Below are positions 22,118-33,578 of a DNA stretch of 64,000 bases, in pieces. The position numbers were made by a program, and so were the translations under genes. Below the pieces are notes generated by a model. The model saw nothing but the letters and a program-made list of their open reading frames with translations. It was not told the DNA's origin and searched no databases. Positions within the stretch are counted from its first letter, which is position 1; each line of letters opens with the position of its first letter. The stretch is taken from NCBI GenBank assembly GCA_036426205.1, contig CM071568.1, positions 120,643,045 through 120,707,044 on the forward strand, read 5' to 3'. The DNA comes from Ascaphus truei (taxonomy: Eukaryota; Chordata; Amphibia; Anura; Ascaphidae).

Positions 22118-25100
22118 GGGCCTATTCACTACACATCGATTATGCACTTATCGACCACTTATCGGCCAAAACAGCTACTCATTAAGTAAGCCTCAATAAG
22201 TGGGCGATAACGGCCTGTATCGCTAAAAAATCTTATGAACAAACTCAAATCGCCGATTGAGCGGCGATAAGCCACTTATCAACAATTTTCGGATTGATCA
22301 TAAAGTCGCGCGATTATAGTAGCCGCGATTCTCCAATCGCCGCCTATCGCCGCCCCTAAAAAGGCGATCATATCATATCCCCAATTCAATACGCCACAAA
22401 AAGTTGGCAGATTGGTGGGGAGATGCGTCAATGAGCGGCGATAAGTGGGGACAGAAAAAATTTGGCCTTTTTCCTGCATAGGATTGATGCCGGGGGTCTA
22501 AGGAGCTGATATCCATTAATACCAGCACCGGAAACCCCCAGCATGCATCCGATGCAGGAAAATGGCATTTACAGCAACTTCATTACCTTAGCGGCTAACC
22601 GCTAAGGCAATGAAGGAGTTAACCACCCGTGCCAGGCTTATTGTGGCTAGCGAGGGTGGGTGAAGGAGGTATTTGGCCCTTAGTGGCTGTTTAGACCTTG
22701 CGTGGGGGTTGCGGAGAGACTTAACCCCTTCATTACCTTAGCGGTATTAAAGGTAATGAAGGGGTTAACCTAACCGCTACCCACCTGCAAGGTCTAGACA
22801 CCCATCCTTAGGGCTAATACCCCCTTTACCCACCCCTACTACCCACCTGGGAGGCCTAAGTACCCGCCCCAGACTGACTATACACACCCTGTACCCATTG
22901 AGTAGTATAGTGGTACATCATACCCATATAATAATAATATGGGCTTGATAAGCCTTCATAGCACTCAATGGGCACCCTAATCACAATACATTAATGCACC
23001 AGACACACAATAATAAAACATTAAAAAAACCTCCAAAAAAACACACATCACTAAATAAAAATAGTAGCCAGCTAATCCAATGAATACAAGCAATAACAAG
23101 ATCACCAAAGAATCAATTAAACCATTAGACAATCAAAACAATTCATTCCTAAAACAACTCGGAATTATTTCAAACAGTAACCAATCAAACCAATTAATTA
23201 CTAAACCAACTCGAAATTAATAGTAACAATAACCAATTAAACCAATTAATACAAAATTAATGAATTAAAACACTAAACTACAAAAGAAATAAATTAAAAA
23301 CATATCAGAAACAACCATTAAACGCATTAGCCAACACAATACATACTTCATTAAAAAAGAAAAACAATCGCCAACATTTTATTTCAATCAAGCAGAAAAA
23401 TATCAAACAATTACATTCACATAATAAACTAACATTGCAGAAAACAGTAGCAATACAAAGCCACAAATGCCCCCCAAATATTGTTCTAATGTATTGATCT
23501 ATACCCTAAAGTGGTACCGATTAATATATTATCAGTCAATGTTCCCCCACAAAATTAAAAAAAACAAAACACATCCAATGAAAAAACCTGTAAAAAAAGA
23601 CATTTACAAACATTCAATATATTACTTACCCTCCGACTCCCGGGGAAACAGGAAGCTCATGTACCTTGAAGGCCTCCAACAGCATCCTACGCCATCCACC
23701 ATAAAGATCCGGATCAGGTACCCAAATCTTCTTTTTTCTTTCTTTAATCACCTTCTTCTATCTTCATCTGTCACCATTTCTTGATCTTCTTTATCTTCTA
23801 TCTTCATCTGTCAATCCAAAAGGCCCCATGGTAGATCCCAACCGATGTTGTCTCATCGTCTTCTTGGGCTCAAATGAGGCATCACGGCCTTAAATAGGGC
23901 TTGTGACATCACATTTTGCCTCTAAATGGTTTAACAGCCACCTGATTGGCTGTTTAAACCATGTGCCGACTTTAATTTTTTTTTAAATTACGTCACTTAA
24001 AGGGAATGATGCCAGCCAATCAGAATGACTGTGCTTCATTTGTCTTTAAGATGACGTCATGAAGCCGGCGTCACATGGTATTTCAGCCAATCAGTTCGTG
24101 GGAACCAATTCCACAATCTGATTGGTTGTTGTACACATGGTATACAACAACCAAGCAGATTGGGGATTTATTTCTCACGATCTCATTGGCTGAAATACCA
24201 TGGGATGCCGGCCATCTTGATTTAGCGACGTCATCTTAAAGGCAAATGAAGCACAGCCATTCTCATTGGCTGGCATCATTCCCTTTAAGTGACGTCATTA
24301 AAAATTAATTAATTAAAGCCGGCACATGGTTTTAACGGCTAATCAGATGGCTGTTAAAACAGTTTGAGGCTAAATGTGACATCGCAAGCCCTATTTAAGG
24401 CAGAGCCGCCTCATTTGAGCCCAAGAAGACGACGATACAACATCGGTTTGGATCTACCATGGGGCTTTTTGGATTGACAGATGAAGATAGAAGATCAAGA
24501 AATGGTGACAGATGAATATAGAAGGAGGTGATTAAAGAAAGAAAAAAGAAGATTTGGGTTCCTGATCTGGATCTTCATGGCGGATGGCATCGGATGCTGT
24601 TGGAGGTCTTCAAGGTACGTGAGCTTCCTGTTTCCCCAGGAGTCAGAGGGTCAGCGCTTCTAATGGTAAGTAATATATTGAATGTTTGTAAATGTCTTTT
24701 TTTACAGTTTTTTTCATTGGATGTGTTTTTTGTTTTTTTGGAGGGCACATTGACTGATAATATATTAATCTGTACCACTTTAGGGTATAGATCAATACAT
24801 TATTATGATAATATTTGGGGGGCATTTCTGGCTTGGTATTGCTGCTGTTTTTTTTTCATTACAGTTTATTACTGTATGTGGATGTCATTGTTTGGTCTTT
24901 CTGCTTGATTGAAATCAAATGTTTGCAATTGTATTTTGTTTTTTGTTAATGATGTATTATGTTAGCTAATGCGTTTAATGGTTATTTCAGATATGTTTTT
25001 AATGTATTTCTTTGTTTCAATTAATTCATTAATGTTGTATAAATTAATTGGTTTCATTGGTTAATGTTACTATTAATTTTGAGTTGGTTTAGTAATTAAT

Positions 25101-26433
25101 TGGTTTGATTGGTAACTGTTTAAAATAATTACGAGTTGTTTTAGGAATTAATTGGTGTGATTGGTTAATGGTTTAATTAATTCATTGTTGATGTTGTTAT
25201 TGCTTGTATTCATTGGATTAGCTGGCTACTGTTTTTATTTAGTGAAGTGTGTTTTTTTTGGAGTTTTGTTATGTTTTATTATTGTGTGTCTGGTGCATTA
25301 ATGTATTGTGATTTGGGTGCCCATTGAATGCTATAGAGGCTTATCATGCCCATATTATAATTATATGGGTATGATGTACCACTATACTACTCAATGGGTA
25401 CAGGGTGGGTATAGTCAGTCTGGGGTGGGTGCTTAGGCCTCCTGGGTGGGTAGCGGGGCAGGGTGGGTTAACCCCTTAGTTACTATAGCGGTTATTAACC
25501 GCTAAGGTGATTAAGGGGTTAGTGACCATTAGAATGTCTTTATTATGTATGTATGCTTTCTGGCAACGGAGGACAGAGGGACCTGCTGGTGTGGTAAGTA
25601 GAACTGTATTTAATTACTTTATTGATGCATGCTAATGTTGTGTTTAATAATGGGCAAATAATCTATTATCCATATCTGGATAATAGTTATTTTGCCCATT
25701 ACTGTGTGTGTTTGGGTGGAGGGGGATGGGAGGGATTGAAATGTAGGCCATGTTTATTTGTTAACATACAGGGTTGGGACCTTAGGTCTGGGGTATGAAT
25801 CCTGTATATTAAAAAATAAATAATGGTTTTACATTATGGGGGGACACGGCAGGCGTGTATTGATGTTTATTAAATATTTTTTAATATACATTTCTTTCAT
25901 AGTGTAGATGAGCAGGGGGTCTCCAGAGCTGAACCGCGTTGGTTTTATGTCCGGGGACCCCCTGCTTCCCAAGATACAGGCCCCATTATGGAGTGCCGGT
26001 ATCCCTCTGCATTTAAATGTCCCGCGTCACGTGACCGGGACATTTCAAAGCATAGGAGATACCGGCACCCCATAAAGTAGCCTGTATCTCGAGAAACAGG
26101 GGGTCCCGGACCTCAAACCAACGCGGTTCAGCTCCGGAGACCCCCTGCAATCTACACTATGAAAGAAATGTATATTAAAAAACATAATTTGCAGGCGAGA
26201 TTTCCGCTGGCAGAGACAGCTCTCTCAGAGCAGCTCTCTCTGCAGCAGAAATGTATCGCCGGGTCAGGACTTTTCAGAGGCTAGATGCTATCACTGGCAG
26301 CAAATCGCTCGTTTTGGGAATTTTGCTATGAACGGAAATGAAGGCTTGCTGAATACCGTGATAGCACCGCTCAACAAAACAGCGGTTTAAATGCCATGGA
26401 GATCATTTTATCAACCTTTACTGAATAAGGCCC
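22118..26433. mobile_element. 4.3-kb palindromic non-coding DNA element (family P, copy 1)
   Basis: The ends are inverted: GGGGCCTATTCACTA at the left and, on the other strand from 26433, GGGCCTTATTCAGTA. The two halves are inverted copies over much of their length. For example, a segment at about 23467-23640 is mirrored at about 24643-24830, and the centre near 24150 is itself a hairpin (GTTGTTGTACAC...GTATACAACAAC). No transposase frame exists. The flanks TTAG and TTGG are too different to call a target duplication. The terminal style is shared with 27893-33764. Confidence 0.75.
25884..26175. repeat. About 290-bp hairpin module inside palindrome copy 1
   Basis: TTTCATAGTGTAGAT...CAGGGGGTCTCC at the left is inverted at the right (GGAGACCCCCTG...ATCTACACTATGAAA). 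The loop holds an internal palindrome around GTCCCG...CGGGAC. A homologous module occurs at 28165-28450 in the second large palindrome. Confidence 0.75.
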
Positions 26434-26733
26434 TTGGTGTTAATAGTAACAAAGCAACAACTTCAAACAGATGGATACAAATGTAACATGTTGCTAAACA
26501 TGATAGTATAAGTAAAGCAAATCATGCTACAATGTTATATACAGACCGTCATGGTTATACAATAGACTGCCATGTAAGGTGAAATTTAGTTTAAAATCTC
26601 ATACAAAGAGCTAAAAACAGATATAAAATATATTAAAAACTAGCTAAAAATGAAAAATAAGAGATACAGATTATATGACTCAATAGATCTGGAATGAATA
26701 AACAGAGAAACAAAATTAGAGAATAAAAAGATC

Positions 26734-27206
26734 ACTTGTGAGCATATTCACATGTCTTAGGCAGGTCTGCAACCCTGCCTTTCACCATTATCCCCAGCCT
26801 ACAGTGCCTCCACTGCAGCAAGGGATTCTGGGAAATTAATGCAAATGAGCACACAATGTGTCACCTTTTGTCTGAAAAACCATTGTTACATGGAGCCCAT
26901 ATAAGCTAATGCTCGCTGTTAACACAGCTTTAAAGCACAGCATGGGAATCAGATGCAAAGCCAGAGAAACCATTCACAGACATGTTTCAACCTTAATGGG
27001 TATCATCAGTGTAAAGTTGGTTGTACTGCTGGCTTTGCATTTTCAAGATTGTAGGGTTTACCATCACATTTTAAGTTATGGTGGGTGAAAAAAAGCAACA
27101 AGAAACCTCCACCGTATTGCATATAGCAAATCAAAAGATCACTTGTGAGCACATTCACATGTCTTAGGCGGGCCTGAAACCCTGCCTTTCACCATTATCC
27201 CCAGCT
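26734..27206. repeat. Family R1 repeat, two partial units
   Basis: GATCACTTGTGAGCATATTC with ...GCAGGTCTGCAACCCTGCCT (26729-26790) recurs nearly identically at about 27136-27206. The central part contains GGATTCTGGGAAAT, 'GTGGGTGAAAAAAAGCAACA' and AACCTCCACC, which appear in inverse order around 15790-16050. It is cut at 27206 by a Tc1 fragment. Confidence 0.6.
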
Positions 27207-27695
27207 AAGAAAAGAATCAAGGTGTTGCAATGCAGTCTTGCACAGTCAAAGTCCAGACCTCAACCCAATTGAAATGCTGTGGCTGGACCTTAAGAGAGCT
27301 GTGCATAAACAAATGCCCACAAACCTCAATGAACTGAAGTAACATTGTAAAGAAGAATGGGCCAAATTTCCTCCACAACGATGTGAGAGACTGATAAAGT
27401 CATATAGAAAATGATTACTTAAAGTTATTGCTGCTAAAGGTGGTTCTACGAGCTATTGAATCATAAGGTATACTTAGTTTTCACACATGGCTTCTCCATT
27501 TTGGCTTTATTTTTGTTAAATAAATCATGACACGGTGTAATATGTCATGTGTTGTTGTTCATCTGAGGTTGTATTTACCTCATTTTACCTAATTTTAAGA
27601 CCTGCTAAGGAACAGATGATTGTTATTATGTCCTGATATGTAAAACCATAGAATTCAAAGAGGGTGTACTTTCTTTTTCACACCACTGTACTGTA
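27207..27695 (+). pseudogene. Tc1/mariner transposase 3' end with terminal repeat
   Basis: The plus strand reads [19 protein letters not shown] (about 27251-27305), the region carrying the third catalytic acidic residue of Tc1-type DDE transposases. A degenerate '...WAKFPPQRCERLIKSYRK' and 'VIAAKGGSTSY' follow, the usual C-terminal end of this group, with in-frame stops. The sequence ends with GTGTACTTTCTTTTTCACAC near 27665-27685, consistent with a Tc1-type terminal repeat. It is a 5'-truncated, dead copy unrelated to the intron-bearing transposase at 36-39 kb. Confidence 0.75.
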
Positions 27696-27866
27696 TGTTC
27701 TAGAATCCTAGTTCTGAGTGGACGGATGGTCTTCCCCACATATTAAAAACCACAAGTGTATTCTAGAAGATTATACCACAAATTTGGATCTACAATTAAT
27801 GTGTTTATGAATATTACATGATTTTCCCGTAGAACTGGAAGTAAATTTATTGCCGCAGTGGAGTTA
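27696..27866 (-). pseudogene. GIY-YIG endonuclease domain of the split Penelope-like element
   Basis: The minus strand reads KFTSSSTGKSCNIHKHINC, RSKFVV, then (after a frame shift) TCGF, a stop, and YVGKTIRPLRTRILEH. This is the C-terminal GIY-YIG endonuclease of Penelope-like elements ('F.S..TG..Y.I...I.C....VVY.L.C.CG..YVG.T.R.L..RI.EH'). It continues the PLE frame that breaks off at 43.05 kb in the same orientation. One stop (AAA to TAA type change) and a frame shift show it is inactive. It is truncated on its distal side by the Tc1 fragment. Confidence 0.75.
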
Positions 27867-28164
27867 TACACTGGCGGCCGACCTGAGTCCAAGGGCCTCA
27901 TGCAGTAAGCCCCGATAAAATCTTTTCGCCGAGGGTTGAGGATAGGCCTTTTTTTGGCGATTTGCCCTCGCAATATTCAGAAAGGCCCGAATCCATGCCG
28001 ATCCCTGCCGAAGCACTGTGAAAGCAAAATTGCCGATGAGCCTGTGCCGATACAGCCTGGCACCCGATAGGCCTTCCCATACGTCTTTGGTGCCGATAGA
28101 TGTTTGCAGCAGAGAGAGACAAGCTGCTCTCTCAGCGCAAACATCGGCAAAAAATAAAGTATTT

Positions 28165-28450
28165 ATAAACAACTTTTACTGATAGTGTACATGTACAGGG
28201 GGTCTCCGGAGCTGAACCGCATTGGTTTCAGGTCCAGGGACCCCCTGCTTCCCGAGATACAGACCCCTTTATGAGGTGCCGGTATCCCTCTGCATTTAAA
28301 TGTCCCGATCACGTGATCGCGGAATGTAAACAAAGCAGAGGGATACTGGCACCCCCTAAAGGGGCCTGTATCTCGAGAAGCAGGGGGTCCCCGGACCTAA
28401 AACCAAAGCGCTTCAGCTCCTGAGACCCTCTGTACATCTACACTATCAGT
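28165..28450. repeat. Hairpin module homologous to 25884-26175
   Basis: CAGGGGGTCTCCGGAGCTGAACCGC...GGACCCCCTGCTTC at the left is inverted in the right half. A third, shorter relative with the same CAGGGGGTCTC and GGTTCAGCTC words lies at about 28545-28610. It links the two large palindromes as one family. Confidence 0.7.
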
Positions 28451-29449
28451 AAAACACCCATATCAATCAACACTCGTTCCTTACCTTTGCGGCTATGTGC
28501 TACGGTAACAAAGCAGCATGAATATATTTTTAATAATAGTGTACTGTGAGCAGGGGGTCTCTGAGCCACAAATCAATGCGGTTCAGCTCAGGGGACCCCC
28601 TGCTCCCGCACAATATTATTAAAAATACATAAATGCTGCTTCATTACCATAGCGGAAAGCCGCTAAGGCAATGAAGGGGTTAAGGTAGAATAGCATGTTT
28701 ATTGGGGACATTTGCCCTCAATAAACATTGCAATAAACAACATTCACCCACTGTGTATTTTAAATACATAAACAACAATAAATACATTAAATACATATAG
28801 TACTCACCACCCATTTCCGGCTGCCACGATGAAGGCCATCCTCCTCTTCATCCTACCCATGCCCCCTCCGCTGCTGCAAAACAGACACAAGAATGAAAAC
28901 ATCCAATGTAATGTCCCCTAACCCCTTAATCACCATAGCGGTTATTAACCGCTACAGTCATTAAGGGGTTAACCCACCCTCACCCACCACTCGGGATGCC
29001 TACATACCCTCCCCCACTAACCCCACACCCCGTGAGGCCTAACCACCCTCACCCACTACCCACAAGGGAGGCCTACCCACATACCATTGGTGAACCGGGG
29101 ACCCCCCCCCCCACCCCCAGTACCCACAATAAAAACAATACAGTGACCCACAATAAACATCATTATATTTATTAAATTCAATACCCACCCCCTGTGCCCC
29201 CCATAAATACAAGATTTATCCTTTTACAAACAGGGTTCATACCCTAGCCCCACGCGAGTCCCCGGTGGGCAAGCGGGGCACCTGACAGACCTACAGGGTA
29301 CCATCAGCCCTTTTCAAACAGGTTCTGGAGGCCTGCTGGTGGGTCCTGCCAAGCGCCATGGCCCCCAGGTGGTCTCCTTGGGTCACCGTGGGCCACAATT
29401 GTGTCCCCACTGTAGGCCCAAGAATGTCTGAAAAGAAACATGGCCGTCC

Positions 29450-29640
29450 ACACATGGTACAGTAGCCAATCAGAGCGTGGGAACTCCATCCCTACTCTTA
29501 TTGGCTCTAGTATACCATGTGACGGAGGCTTGGGGGAGAACGGATGTGACGTAATTGAAAGCCTGTCACATGGTACTAGAGCCAATCAGAGAAGGGATAG
29601 ACTTCCCACGCTCTGATTGGCTACCGTACCATGTGAGGCC
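29450..29640. repeat. Inner palindrome
   Basis: GTAGCCAATCAGAGCGTGGG (about 29462) is inverted at about 29610 (CCCACGCTCTGATTGGCTAC). GAGCCAATC and ACCATGTGAC words between them also pair. CCAAT-like words lie in each arm, but no promoter function is implied. Confidence 0.7.
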
Positions 29641-30873
29641 GGCCATGTTTCTTTTCATGATGTCATCTTAAAGGCAATTGAAGCAAAGCCATTCTGATTG
29701 GCTTTGCTTTCATTGCCATTAAGTGACGTCATCTTTTTTTTTTATCAGCCAAAACACATGGTTTTCACGGCCCAATCAAGACCGTGGGAACCATGACGAA
29801 AATGTGATGTCATAGGCCTTTAAAAGCCTATGTCGTCTCATTTTGAAGCCAGCCGCCGAGAAGGAAGGACCTCCTACAGAAGAAAGAAGACCAGGGTGTG
29901 GCCGAAGGTAGGAAGAAGACCCCGGAAGAAGATAGAAGAAAGAAGAATACAAATGAAGATGATTACAATTAGAAGACCCGTGGATTGATTTGGATTTTTA
30001 GTTTAATGTTTATTTTTTTATGTTTTTTTATTTTATGGGTTCCTGTGCCTGGTGGTTTTGAACGTGAGTAAGCTGTTCAACGGGAGTCGGTGGGGTCAAG
30101 TAATGGTAAGTGAACTAAAGAAATGTATTTTATTTAACTTGTTAATTTTTTTAATGCTTTTTTAACATGTGTATTTTTTTTTGTGGTATATCATTTCTTG
30201 CCACTGTATGTATGTATGTACAGTATGTCTAGAGAGATATATACATACAGGGTAAGAAATGATGTTGTTTTAAAAGCTTGATTTGATGTGTTTTAAATTA
30301 ATTTGTCTATGCTGCTATGCTTTAATGTGTGTTTAAAGTATTTTAAAATTAGATAGATGTAATTGTTGATATTGTATGGTGTTCTTGAGGTCAGGGTTAG
30401 CCTTGGTTTTCAATTTTGTATGCTTGTTAGTACAAATATTTTTTCTCAGGCTAAATTGTTCAGTTCCAGGCTTGAATTAGTTAATTGTTTAATTGTTAGG
30501 GATGGAATGTAAATTGTTTAGGGATGTCATTAATGAATGGTAATTGATTTATGTTTACTGAATTGGTTAAAATAGTATACTTGTTGGGAGGTATTTGTAT
30601 TTTGCTTGCAATATTATTGTTAACATTCATTTGCAGAATGTATATGTTGCATAGATTGTATGCATCATATATACAATGTAAATGCAATGTGTTGATTGGC
30701 ATTAGAGGTATTTGATTGGCATTTGATGATTGTGATTATAAGTTCAGTTAGGATTATTAAAGGAAATTAATTTTATGGTAGAGTGTCTGTTTGGAGAAGT
30801 GTTATTTGGAGTACAGCATGTTTTTGATAACCCTTCTACATTTATTTGTATATTGGTTCATCATGTGTGTGTG

Positions 30874-30874
<1 letters not shown>

Positions 30875-30962
<88 letters not shown>
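30875..30962. repeat. (CT)n-(TA)n microsatellite
   Basis: About 60 bp of CT followed by about 27 bp of TA, in the spacer between the arms of the 5.9-kb palindrome. Confidence 0.95.
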
Positions 30963-33250
30963 TTGCATGATGAAGCCACTGTACAAATTCATGTGTGAAG
31001 GGTGGGTATCGGGCCAGTGTGGCTTAACCCCTTAATTACCTTTGCGGTTATTATCCAATAAGGTATTTAAGGGGTTAATTGATATCTGAATGTAATTGCA
31101 ATGTATTTGGCTTTGTATTGGCTATGTTTTTTGTGGGCAAGACAAGGCTGTTGCTGGCGACGGAGACTTCTTATTGATGAGGTCAGTAGTACTTTATTTA
31201 TTTGAATATGCTAGTTAATGTTTTTAATAATGGGTAAATAATCTATTATCCCTATCTGGATAATAGTTATTTTTCACATTATTATACTGTAGGTGTTGGG
31301 GGGGGTGGTGTATGTATTGAATGTATAGGCCAGGTTTATTTTTTTTACATTCAGGGTTTGTTCTATGGTTCTGCGTGGGACCTCTGGAGACCACCTGCGG
31401 GTCTCCTCGGGTATCTCACGGGTATCAGGCTGGTGGTTCCACGGGTGATACATGCGGGGATGAAGCGGTGGCCTCACATCTGTGGGGGCACAGCGGACCC
31501 GTAGTCTGCGGGGATGAAGCGGTGGTCCCACAACCGTGGGGGCACCGCCGACCCATAGGTGTGGGGATGAAGCGGTGGTCCCACATCCGTGGGGGCACCG
31601 CGGACGCGTAGTGAACTCTCGTGAGTTCACCAGACCCCTGTGGGAACCACCCAAGGCCCCGCAGACACCTGTGGGTCTGACCCGGGGCACCCAGACATCC
31701 TTGGGCCTACCGTGGGGACCCAATTGTGGCCCATGGTGATCCAAGAAGACCACCTTGGGGCCATGGCACTTGGCGGGACCCACCAGCAGGCCTCCAGAAC
31801 CTGTTTGAAAAGGGCTGCTGGTACCCTGTAGGTCTTTCAGGTGCCCCGCCAGCCCACCGGGGACTCGCGTGGGGCTGGGGTATGAAACCTGTTTGTAAAA
31901 GGATAAATCTTGTATTTATGGGGGGCACAGGGGGTGGGTAATGAATTTAATAAATATAATGATGTTTATTGTGGGTCACTGTATTGTTTTTATTGTGGGT
32001 ACTGGGGGTGGGGGGGTGTTCCCCAACAGTATGTGGGTAGGCCTCCCTTGTGGGTAGTGGGTGAGGGTGGTTAGGCCTCATGGGGTGGGGGGTTAGTGTG
32101 GGAGGGTATGTAGGCATCCTGAGTTGTGGGTGAGGGTGGGTTAACCCCTTAATGACTGTAGCAGTTAATAACTGCTATGGTGATTAAGGGGTTAGGGGAC
32201 ATTACATTGGATGTTTTCATTCTTGTGTCTGTTTTGCAGCAGCGGAGGGGCCATGGGCAGGATGAAGAGGAGGATGGCCTTCATCATGGCAGCCGGAGAT
32301 GGGTGAGTGCTATATGTATTAAATGTATTTATTGCTGTTTATGTATTTAAAATGGGCACATTCACTATTATCCATTTGTGGATAATAGTAATTGTGGCCA
32401 TAACTATACTGTATGTGTTAGGGGGGGGGGGGGGGTTTCTTATCGTATGTATGTTGTTTAGACATTAATTTGGGGGGGCACATAATTGGTACTGCAGGCC
32501 TGCGACTAACACCCGAGGGCCCCCGCCGGCCTAAGAGTATCATTGATGTGCATATATGTGTATGTTAGGGGTTGTTGGGGTTTTATATATATATTATATA
32601 TTTAATATATTATATATATAATATATATTTATTTATTTAATAGAGATATTTATTATTTAGATATTTTTTTATTTATTGTGGGGCTGCTGTGTGTGATTAT
32701 TTTTTTATTGTGGGTAGTGGGGGTGGGTGAAGGGGTATTAGCCCCAACGGTGGTTGTTTGGGCTTTGCGGGTGGGTAGCGAGGAGGCTTAACCCCTTCAT
32801 GACCGTAGCGGTATTAACTGCTACGGTCGAAGGTTTAAGGGCACCGCAACCCCCCCGCCCTAAACTCCACCCAGGGCCAAATACCCCCTTCACCCACCCC
32901 CCGCCTACCCACATAAAGCTGGCACGGTGGGTTACCCCCTTCATTGCCTTAGCGGTTAGCCGCTAAGGTAATGAAGTGGCCTTTAAATGCATTTTTCCTG
33001 CCTTGGATGCATGCCGGGGGCTCTGGTGCTGGTATCATCGCCGAGCCCCCCGGCATCAATCACAGACAGAAAGGGCTGATTTTTTTCAAGTGTCGCCCTT
33101 GCCGATGCTTCTCCTCCACCAAGTTGCCAACTTTAGTTGGCGGGCTGGATTGCCGATAACTTTCCAATTCTGGAGTGCCGATCACAGCGAAAAAGCTGAT
33201 CTGGGGCTACAGTACCGACACACTTTATTGAAGTGTGTCGGTACCCAGCA

Positions 33251-33578
33251 GCAAGCCGGGAAATCTCCCGGCTTGCTAGTGGCCGCCCCTCGGCGTGCCG
33301 CGCGTCATAGACGCGCGGTCACCCGTTCGCCATCCGGGAGCGTGCGCCCCCTGCACGCGTGTCCAGGGGCTCCCCGAGGGAGCCCTGGTGTCCCGCGATC
33401 GCGGGACAGCGGCAGGGGGTTCCGGGGGACCCGGCGGACCCGGCAGCGGTAGGGAGAGCGCCCCGATCGGAGGGCGCTCTTCCGCTGCTTCGGCGCGCGC
33501 CCGTCACACTCGGGCGCGCGCCAGGCTACTGCTGCGGCACAGAACGGGCAAATGCTCGAATAAACTGTGCCGCAGCAG
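33251..33578. repeat. Ladder of short GC-rich hairpins ending in a 50-bp TA-flanked palindrome
   Basis: At least six separate inverted repeats stand in line: GCAAGCCGGGA/TCCCGGCTTGC (33251-33276), CCGCGCGTC/GACGCGCGG (33298-33318), one at 33363-33388, the perfect 20-bp TGTCCCGCGATCGCGGGACA (33389-33408), AGAGCGCCC/GGGCGCTCT (33455-33480), and GGCGCGCGCCCG/CGGGCGCGCGCC (33492-33522). The last, CTGCTGCGGCACAG/CTGTGCCGCAGCAG (33529-33578), has TA on both sides like a miniature mariner element. The block is CpG-dense in an AT-rich setting. Confidence 0.8.

Noticed and set aside
23467..24908. Mirror open frames MPPKYCSNVL... and MPPKYYHNNV... as a conserved gene
   Set aside because: They are the two arms of the same palindrome read in opposite directions, so similarity is due to symmetry, not to selection on protein.
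31274..31831. Open frames of up to 169 residues in the palindrome centre
   Set aside because: They overlap in both strands over a short repeat (GGGGATGAAGCGGTGG units) and have no family signature.
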